Origin: Kitasatospora sp. NBC_01287
Lineage (GTDB): Bacteria; Actinomycetota; Actinomycetes; Streptomycetales; Streptomycetaceae
Reading direction: 5' to 3'
Length of the DNA stretch: 64,000 nt
Assembly: GCF_026340565.1 (NCBI RefSeq)
Contig: NZ_JAPEPB010000001.1
Coordinates: 124,001 to 188,000, forward strand
Below, one piece after another: positions 58,769-64,000 of this stretch (positions are counted from its first letter, which is position 1; the number at the start of each line of letters is the position of its first letter). The position numbers and the translations under genes are program-made. The notes under the pieces were generated by a model. That model was not told the origin of the DNA. It saw nothing but the letters and a program-made list of their open reading frames with translations, and did no database searches.

Positions 58769-59481
58769 CCGCTCTCTCCGCGGTCGGCGTCGTCCATCAG
58801 CTCGTGGAGGTCGGTGGCGGCCTGGGCGAGCAGGTCGTGGACGGCGCGGGCGGCCGTCTCCGGTTCCCGCGCGCGCACGGCGTCGAGGACGGCCCGGTGG
58901 GCGGGTACGGCGTCGGCCCAGTGGTCGGCGCCGTGCACGATGTGGTCGCGCACGCGCAGGCCTGCCTCGATCACCACTTCCATGCGGGTGAGGAGCTCGT
59001 TGTGGGCGGCGGCGAGCAGCGCGCGGTGGAACGCGAGGTCGGCTTCGATCACGGCGTCGGCGTCGCCGCCCGCGTCCGCCATCCGGTCGAGGGCGGCCTC
59101 CAGCGCGGCGAGGTCGGCCTCGTCACGGCGCTCGGCGGCCAGGCGGGCTCCGGCCGGCTCGACGATCCCGCGGACCTCGCCGAGGTTGTCGAGGAAGGTC
59201 TCGTCGGGGATGCCCGAGCCCTGCCAGCGCAGCAGGTCGCTGTCCAGCAGGTTCCAGTCGGAGCGCGGTCTGACGAAGGTGCCGCGCTTCTGGCGGGAGT
59301 CGATCAGTCCCTTGGACGCCAGGACCCGCAGCGCCTCGCGGACGACGGTCTTGCTGACGCCGAGCTCCTGCTCGATCTGGTCGGGGTGGATCGAGGCACC
59401 CGGGGCGACCACGCCACGGATGATCCGCTCGCCGATGACCTCGACGGCCTGTCGGTGCAGACCTCGTACCGGGTGGTTCAC
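58765..59481 (-). CDS. GntR-family (FadR subfamily) transcriptional regulator of the galactonate operon
   Basis: A 238-aa protein. Residues 8-75 form a winged helix-turn-helix (IHPDQIEQELGVSKTVVREA, LRVLASKGLI, RGTFV). Residues 95-230 form an FCD ligand domain with the metal/ligand residues in EADLAFHRALLAAAHN and PAHRAVLDAV. By position it should repress the operon until a sugar acid (galactonate or a ketodeoxy derivative) binds, as E. coli DgoR does. It is cotranscribed with dgoD (ATGA). Confidence 0.92.
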   Translation of the reverse strand: MNHPVRGLHRQAVEVIGERIIRGVVAPGASIHPDQIEQELGVSKTVVREALRVLASKGLIDSRQKRGTFVRPRSDWNLLDSDLLRWQGSGIPDETFLDNLGEVRGIVEPAGARLAAERRDEADLAALEAALDRMADAGGDADAVIEADLAFHRALLAAAHNELLTRMEVVIEAGLRVRDHIVHGADHWADAVPAHRAVLDAVRAREPETAARAVHDLLAQAATDLHELMDDADRGESG

Positions 59482-59542
59482 AGTGGCTGCCCCTCTGTCG
59501 TCCCGCGCGGACCACGGGTCCGCGCGTCGATCGTCCCCGCGT

Positions 59543-60310
59543 TCACGAGGAAGCCTTGACGACGGACCAGCCGCCGTCCACCACCAGGCTCACGCCGGTG
59601 ACGAAGGAGGCGTCCGAGGAGGCGAGGAACGCCACGGCTGCCGCGACCTCCTCGGGCCGGCCGAAGCGCTTGGCGACGGTCTCGCCGACGCTGTCGGCCC
59701 GTCCGGCCTCGTCCACCCGGTCCCAGGCCGCGGTCATGACGGGCCCGGGCACGATGGTGTTGACGCGGACCCGCGGGCCGTACTCGACGGCGAGCTGACG
59801 GCCCATCGCGCACAGGGCGCCCTTGGCGGCGGCATACGCCGGGTGGCCCGGCAGGCCGACCAGCGCGTGCACCGAGGAGGTGAGCACCACCGCGCCCGCA
59901 CTGTCCTGCAGGGCCTGGGCGAAGGCGCGGATGGCCAGCCAGGAGGCCTTGAGCGTGACCGCGAGCTGGGTGTCCCACTCGACTTCGGTCAACTCGTGGG
60001 CGGGTTTGACGACGACGGCGTAGGCGTTGCTGTGCAGCACGTCCAGCCGTCCGTACCGGCTCCGCACGTGCGCGGCCAGCTCGTCCCACATCGCCGCGGA
60101 GGTCACGTCGCCGTGCCGGTACTCGGCCTGGCCGCCCTCCCGCCTGATCGCCTCGACCACGGCCTGCCCGGCCGGGTCGGCGATGTCGATGGCCACCACG
60201 GCCGCCCCCTCGGCGGCCAGCCGCCTCGCTGTGGCGGCGCCGATGCCGCTTGCGGCACCGGTGATCAGGGCGACGCGGCCCTGGAATCTTCGACAGGTCT
60301 GCTCAGTCAC
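59543..60310 (-). CDS. SDR-family sugar 1-dehydrogenase (probable galactose dehydrogenase)
   Basis: A 255-aa short-chain dehydrogenase. Motifs: TGAASGIGAATARRLA for NAD(P), the NNAG-like region reading SNAYA (changed), catalytic Ser in LTSSVHAL, YAAAK, and a C-terminal FVTGVSLVVDGGW. In this operon it would oxidise D-galactose (or another aldose) to the lactone that the SMP-30 protein opens. The start is GTG at 60310. First gene of the operon. The exact sugar is inferred from context only. Confidence 0.85.
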   Translation of the reverse strand: MTEQTCRRFQGRVALITGAASGIGAATARRLAAEGAAVVAIDIADPAGQAVVEAIRREGGQAEYRHGDVTSAAMWDELAAHVRSRYGRLDVLHSNAYAVVVKPAHELTEVEWDTQLAVTLKASWLAIRAFAQALQDSAGAVVLTSSVHALVGLPGHPAYAAAKGALCAMGRQLAVEYGPRVRVNTIVPGPVMTAAWDRVDEAGRADSVGETVAKRFGRPEEVAAAVAFLASSDASFVTGVSLVVDGGWSVVKASS

Positions 60311-60325
60311 GTCGCCACCGTACCG

Positions 60326-60350
60326 CTTGTGATTAATTATGCAAATATCT
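60326..60350 (-). promoter_or_regulatory. A/T-rich promoter/operator region of the galactonate operon
   Basis: The stretch cttgtgattaattatgcaaa and the bases after it are strikingly A/T-rich. On the - strand it gives CATAAT as a good -10 element, 26 bases before the GTG of the SDR gene. No clear -35 box is seen at the usual distance. The ATTAAT/TAATTA core may also be the GntR operator. Confidence 0.45.
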
Positions 60351-60433
60351 GGACAGTGCCGCGTGCCCGGCTCCAGGATTCGAGCGCAGCGCAGCAGCCA
60401 AGCCGAGCGAGCGGAGGCGATTCGGCCGCCTCC

Positions 60434-60760
60434 TCAGCGCCTCGCCGAGGAGGTGTAGACCGCACGCAGTGCGACCAGCGCGCGAAGCAGCTCGTCGGTG
60501 CGCAGCAGGGCGCGCCCGTCCGGCGTGTGGATGTCCCACAGACCACTCCCCGCGGGGACCGCGCTACCCAGCGGCAGGGGGCGGGTGATGTCGGTGACGT
60601 CGCTGACCGCGATGTGGTCGCCGGTGGCCACGACGGCGTAGGTGCGGCCCATGCACTTGACGCGCAGGGCCGGTCCGGAGGCGGTGCACGTGCCGTCCGA
60701 GGCGGGTGGGACGGAACTCGGAGAGGCCTCGCCACACGGGCGGGTCAGGGAATCAAGCAC
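60434..60760 (-). CDS. Small protein, not recognised
   Basis: A 108-aa frame from GTG at 60760 (GGAG about eight bases before); an internal ATG at 60652 would give 72 aa. The later part, MGRTYAVVATGDHIAVSDVT, reads like a compact beta-strand protein ending in a helix LRTDELLRALVALRAVY. I do not recognise the family. It stands alone between the large repeat-rich gene and the galactonate operon. Confidence 0.55.
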   Translation of the reverse strand: MLDSLTRPCGEASPSSVPPASDGTCTASGPALRVKCMGRTYAVVATGDHIAVSDVTDITRPLPLGSAVPAGSGLWDIHTPDGRALLRTDELLRALVALRAVYTSSARR

Positions 60761-60800
60761 GGCCCGTCACTCCAGGCGATCGTTCGGAGACACACCGTCA

Positions 60801-60813
60801 ACTGTGACACAGT
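60801..60813. promoter_or_regulatory. 13-bp inverted repeat upstream of the small - strand gene
   Basis: ACTGTGACACAGT is a perfect inverted repeat (6-base arms, one-base centre). It overlaps TTGACG on the - strand (60801-60796), a possible -35 box for the gene at 60760. The -10 region is not convincing. Confidence 0.3.
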
Positions 60814-60873
60814 CGCGCCCTGGCTCAAAACGCCCCCGCGCCGCCGAGCCGGGAGCCGCAGCCGAGGCGGGCG

Positions 60874-60923
60874 CGGGGTCAGGAGCCGGGAGGCGGGCAC
60901 GGGGTCAGGAGCCGGGAGGCGGG
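60874..60923. repeat. Direct repeat spanning the stop codon of the large - strand gene
   Basis: Two copies of a 24-bp sequence (cggggtcaggagccggg followed by aggcggg) at 60874-60897 and 60900-60923, 26 bp apart. The second holds the last codons and stop of the large gene, the first is a downstream duplicate. Confidence 0.85.
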
Positions 60924-63900
60924 GGGAGGTGGACATGAATGAAGGCGCCCTCGGTGCCGTCGTGCTCCGCGTTCGGGGTGACGTCGACGGGGATCGCTTC
61001 ATCGCTCAACAGGGTTACTTCGCCGTTCTGTTGACGGCGGCCCAGCTCCAGCCTCAGCGCCTCGCGGAGCGCTGCGGCGAGGGTTCGGCCCTGCTGTTCG
61101 CCGAGTGCGAGGGAGCGGCCGAAGTGCGGTAGGCCGCCCCGGCGCACGACCGCGCGGCTGGAGAGCGTGATCCGGGGCAGCGGGGCGCCGGCATCGTGCC
61201 GCTCCAGGCTGAGCGAGGCGATCCGCGCCGCCGCCTCCTGGACCGCGCCGCGCTGCGCGTCCTCGACCTTGCCGCTGCCGCTGCCGCTGCGGAAGGAGAC
61301 GTCGAAGCTGAGCGCGGGGCGCGGGGCGGCGGAGGGCGAACGGCGGGCCGGGGTCGGGCCGGCGGCACCGGACCGGGAGCCCGGGTGCGGCGTCCGGTCG
61401 ACGGCCTTGCCACGGCCGATGCCGGTGTTCTGGCCGGGGGTGGTGTCCCGGTCGGGGGCGGTGTCGCGGTGCGGGGCCAGGCCGATGCCGTGGCGCCCGC
61501 TGTCCTCGGCCGCCATGAAGCCTCCGTCGTGGCCAGAGCCGGAGCCGCCGTCGTAACCACCGTCGTCCCGGTCCTCGCCACCCACCTGCTCGCCACCCAC
61601 CTGCTCGCCGCCCGGGGCGGCCTTGCTGAAGACGTACGTGGCGCCGTCGCCGCGGACGGCCGCGCCGGTCTCGTGCTCCGGGATGTCCACGGTGACCGGA
61701 ATGACGCCGTGCTCCTGGACCTGGCGGTCGCCGTCCACGAAGGTGACGGTGACCCGGGCGTGGCCGGTGAAGCGGGCCATCGGCGTGTTGAACTTGCCGC
61801 TGGCGATGACCCTGCCCCCCTCCTCCAGCAGCGTGCCACCGCGCCCGCGGTGCTGGTAGCCGCCGTTGACGAGGATCTGGGCCTCGGCGGAGTCGGCGGT
61901 GGCCTGGGCGCCCAGGCTGCCCTGGACGCCGGTGGTGGTCCACGTCAGGTGGGTGTGCCGGGAGACGCCGGAGACCTCGCCGGCCGGGCTGAGCTCGACC
62001 TTGCCGTCACCGGCCTGGTACTCCAGGCTCAACAGCTCGACCGAGGCGCGGACCTGGGCCTTGTTCACCAGGAGCCGGTGTCCGGCGACGGGTGTGGCGA
62101 TGTCGTCGCCCCGGGTGGCCGGGCCGAGGCCGGCCGAGAGCCCGCTGTGGCCGAGGTTCTGGCGTGCCACGTCGCCGAGCCGGCGCCAGGTGCCCTTGCC
62201 GAAGAACTGCGGGCCGCGCGCCCGGATGATGTCGGAGATGCCGGAGGAGTCCGCGATCCAGCGGGTGACGTCGACGTCGCGCAGGCCCTCGGTCCACACT
62301 CGCGCGGGTGGCACCCGGACCGGGACCGGCGCGGGAGCGGGAGCGGGCCCGCCGCCGAGCAGCCGGTCCCGCTCCTGCCCCTGGCGGAAGTGGTCGACGC
62401 GAGCCTGCTGCGCGGCGTCCGGCCGGGCCTGGAAGGTCGCCGGCTCGTCCCTCCGCAGGTCGTGGGCCTCGGACTTCTGGATGGTGGCGGTGAACCCGAA
62501 GTCCACGGCGGCCGCGCCGCGCCGGGGGGCGACCGCGCGCCGGACGGACCGGACGGTGCTGCTGCGGTCGCCGTGGATGACGCTGCGCACCTTGCGCAGG
62601 AGGACGTCCCCGACGCCGGGGTCGGGCGTGCCCGCGGGCCGGTTCTCGTAGCTGAAGGCGGTCCGGTCGTTGAGGCCGAGGGCGCGCCGGCCGTTCGGCG
62701 GCTGCGGGGCCGCCGCGATGTTGGCCAGCACCTGCGCCTTGAACCGCTCGGACATCGGCTCCAGCACGACGCGCTCGCTGTTGTGGCCGCTGACCAGCGG
62801 CCGCCTGGTCATGGTGAGGACCAGGCGGGCGCGGCCCTCGGCCTTGACGGCGTCCTGCTTGCTCTTGGAGGTCATGCCGGTGGAGGCGGAGCCGATGGTG
62901 GTCCGGTGCCGGTCGTCGCCCCAACCCCGGCTGACGCCGCCGCCGCCGACGAGGGCGGCGCCGTCCGGCAGCGGGTTGCTGGTGCCCAGGGCGCTGACGT
63001 TGACCACGTTGCCGGGGCTGCCGGAGCCGCCGTGGTCGTCGTGCTCGGCGAAGCTGCGCTGCCCGGCCGTGCCGGTGTTGAACTCCGTGGTGCCGGCGTC
63101 GCCGATGACCCGCAGCGTGCTGACCGAGGCGCTGATCCGGACCTCGCTGCGGCCGTGGCGCAGCACGATGTCGCCGCCGGACATGGCGGGCTTGAGCGAG
63201 GAGACCAGCCCGTCGTCGGCGATGTGGTCGGCGATCTTCTCGCGCATGCCCGCCCAGTCGTCGCCGAGGACCGACCGGCCCTGGTCGTCGATGCGGCGCA
63301 GGGTCTCGTCGATGCCGGCCCGGCCCCGGGCGGGAGGCGGCGGAGCGGGGAGCGGCGGAGCGGGGAGCGCGGGCGGGTTGGCGGCGGGCGGGTTGGCGGC
63401 GGGCGGGTTGGCGGCGGGGGCGTTGCCCTGGGCGGCGGCCGGGGCCGGCTGCCGGGCCTGCCGGGCGGCCAGGTCGGCCGGGTCCTCGTGGACCGGGAAG
63501 ACGTCGGTGACGATGTCGGAGGAGCCGAGCCGGAAGCTCCGCGTGATGCGGTCGGGCACCGCCGTGCGGGGTGCCGGGTCCACCGCGCCGGGGACGCGGC
63601 CGTCCCGCTCGGGCACCGCCACCACCGCGTGGTTCAGGGTGACGGGACCCGCGGCGCCGGGGGCGAAGGTGCGGTCGCCGTTGCGCAGGTTGAAGTCCAC
63701 ATCGAAGTGGACCGGCCCGGTGAACAGGGCGGCGGGCTCAACGGTCTTGCCACGACTGACCGTTGCCCCGGACCCGTCGGTAGTCATGCTCTGCGAGAAG
63801 TCGTAGAGCCGGTTGTAGGCGGCGTTGACGGTGGCGTGCGGGAGCTTGAACTTGACGGGTACGCCCAGGATGTGGCGCACCCGGGTGTCGCGGACGATGC

Positions 63901-64000
63901 CGGTGGTGGAGCGCTGCTGGCTGCCGAGTTCGAACTCGAAGCTCTTGACACTCTCGGTGTGGTTCATCGCGCCCAGGCGCGCGCCGACCACGACGGTGCC
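60905..64000 (-). CDS. C-terminal part of a very large low-complexity protein, function unknown
   Basis: The frame is open to the right edge, so only the last 1032 codons are visible. The protein alternates beta-strand-rich segments (FTGPVHFDVDFNLRNGD, RFTGHARVTVTFVDGD, LSFDVSFRSGSGSG) with Ala/Pro and Gly/Asp-rich linkers including PPAANPPAANPP and EQVGGEQVGGE repeats. No membrane segment, signal peptide or catalytic motif is seen. The style resembles the giant, several-thousand-residue proteins of Streptomyces that are often annotated as toxin-like or lonely-Cys-domain proteins; that link is from memory of the style only. The C-terminus (GAFIHVHLPPPPGS) looks natural. Confidence 0.7.
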   Translation of the reverse strand, partial: GTVVVGARLGAMNHTESVKSFEFELGSQQRSTTGIVRDTRVRHILGVPVKFKLPHATVNAAYNRLYDFSQSMTTDGSGATVSRGKTVEPAALFTGPVHFDVDFNLRNGDRTFAPGAAGPVTLNHAVVAVPERDGRVPGAVDPAPRTAVPDRITRSFRLGSSDIVTDVFPVHEDPADLAARQARQPAPAAAQGNAPAANPPAANPPAANPPALPAPPLPAPPPPARGRAGIDETLRRIDDQGRSVLGDDWAGMREKIADHIADDGLVSSLKPAMSGGDIVLRHGRSEVRISASVSTLRVIGDAGTTEFNTGTAGQRSFAEHDDHGGSGSPGNVVNVSALGTSNPLPDGAALVGGGGVSRGWGDDRHRTTIGSASTGMTSKSKQDAVKAEGRARLVLTMTRRPLVSGHNSERVVLEPMSERFKAQVLANIAAAPQPPNGRRALGLNDRTAFSYENRPAGTPDPGVGDVLLRKVRSVIHGDRSSTVRSVRRAVAPRRGAAAVDFGFTATIQKSEAHDLRRDEPATFQARPDAAQQARVDHFRQGQERDRLLGGGPAPAPAPVPVRVPPARVWTEGLRDVDVTRWIADSSGISDIIRARGPQFFGKGTWRRLGDVARQNLGHSGLSAGLGPATRGDDIATPVAGHRLLVNKAQVRASVELLSLEYQAGDGKVELSPAGEVSGVSRHTHLTWTTTGVQGSLGAQATADSAEAQILVNGGYQHRGRGGTLLEEGGRVIASGKFNTPMARFTGHARVTVTFVDGDRQVQEHGVIPVTVDIPEHETGAAVRGDGATYVFSKAAPGGEQVGGEQVGGEDRDDGGYDGGSGSGHDGGFMAAEDSGRHGIGLAPHRDTAPDRDTTPGQNTGIGRGKAVDRTPHPGSRSGAAGPTPARRSPSAAPRPALSFDVSFRSGSGSGKVEDAQRGAVQEAAARIASLSLERHDAGAPLPRITLSSRAVVRRGGLPHFGRSLALGEQQGRTLAAALREALRLELGRRQQNGEVTLLSDEAIPVDVTPNAEHDGTEGAFIHVHLPPPPGS

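Noticed and set aside
60311..60433. A gene or RNA between the SDR gene and the small ORF.
   Set aside because: Only the A/T-rich promoter region is seen; no start with coding pattern or stable RNA-like structure was found.

Overview
The window is about 64 kb of very GC-rich DNA with GTG/ATG starts, four-base start-stop overlaps and strong G/C third-position bias. It looks like an actinomycete chromosome, most likely Streptomyces or a close relative; the species cannot be told from the sequence. I see no rRNA, tRNA, CRISPR array, insertion sequence or transposase, and no gene-free stretch longer than about 300 bases.

Region 1 (1-53132, all on + strand) is most of a trans-AT polyketide synthase/NRPS hybrid cluster, truncated at the left edge. 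PKS 1 (partial) and PKS 2 (7192 aa) carry this line: [..KR-ACP], [KS-KR-ACP], [KS | KR-MT-ACP, split between the two proteins], [KS-KR-ACP], [KS-ACP beta], [KS-ACP beta], [KS-DH-ACP], [KS-KR-ACP], [KS0-ACP]. No module has an AT domain. A three-module NRPS follows, with pocket codes for Pro, Ser and an unassigned residue, then a free-standing condensation domain with an altered active-site motif. No thioesterase is visible. Next come a MATE exporter and a complete beta-branching (HMG-CoA synthase) cassette: donor ACP, Cys-less KS decarboxylase, HCS, ECH1, ECH2. Directly coupled to it is an unexpected lipoyl E2 acyltransferase. The run ends with a tandem trans-AT, a trans-enoyl reductase, a P450 and a Sfp-type PPTase. 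The two ACPs carrying the Trp flag at Ser+6 sit in consecutive modules and are the expected sites of HCS action. The product is not identifiable from memory and may be new.

Region 2 (53140-54200) is a scar-like boundary. It holds a GNAT gene on the - strand, a short remnant resembling the N-terminus of TsaD, a 20-bp palindrome, a remnant of an SPFH/band-7 (slipin) gene, and the disrupted 3' end of a lactonase gene.

Region 3 (53955-60310, - strand) is a tightly coupled sugar-acid operon: SDR dehydrogenase, FadR-type GntR regulator, D-galactonate dehydratase (dgoD), mutarotase-like protein, KDPG/KDPGal aldolase, PfkB kinase and SMP-30 lactonase. Together these would oxidise D-galactose (or a similar aldose) to pyruvate and glyceraldehyde-3-phosphate by a De Ley-Doudoroff route.

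Region 4 (60434-64000, - strand) is a small unrecognised ORF and the C-terminal 1032 codons of a very large, low-complexity protein that runs off the right edge.

Two themes run through the biosynthetic cluster. Short tandem repeats of 8-15 bp occur in linkers and in four of the five longer spacers on the + strand. There are also recombination signatures: a near-identical KS pair 21 kb apart, a patch of foreign-looking codon usage inside both copies, and a palindromic insert inside an adenylation domain.
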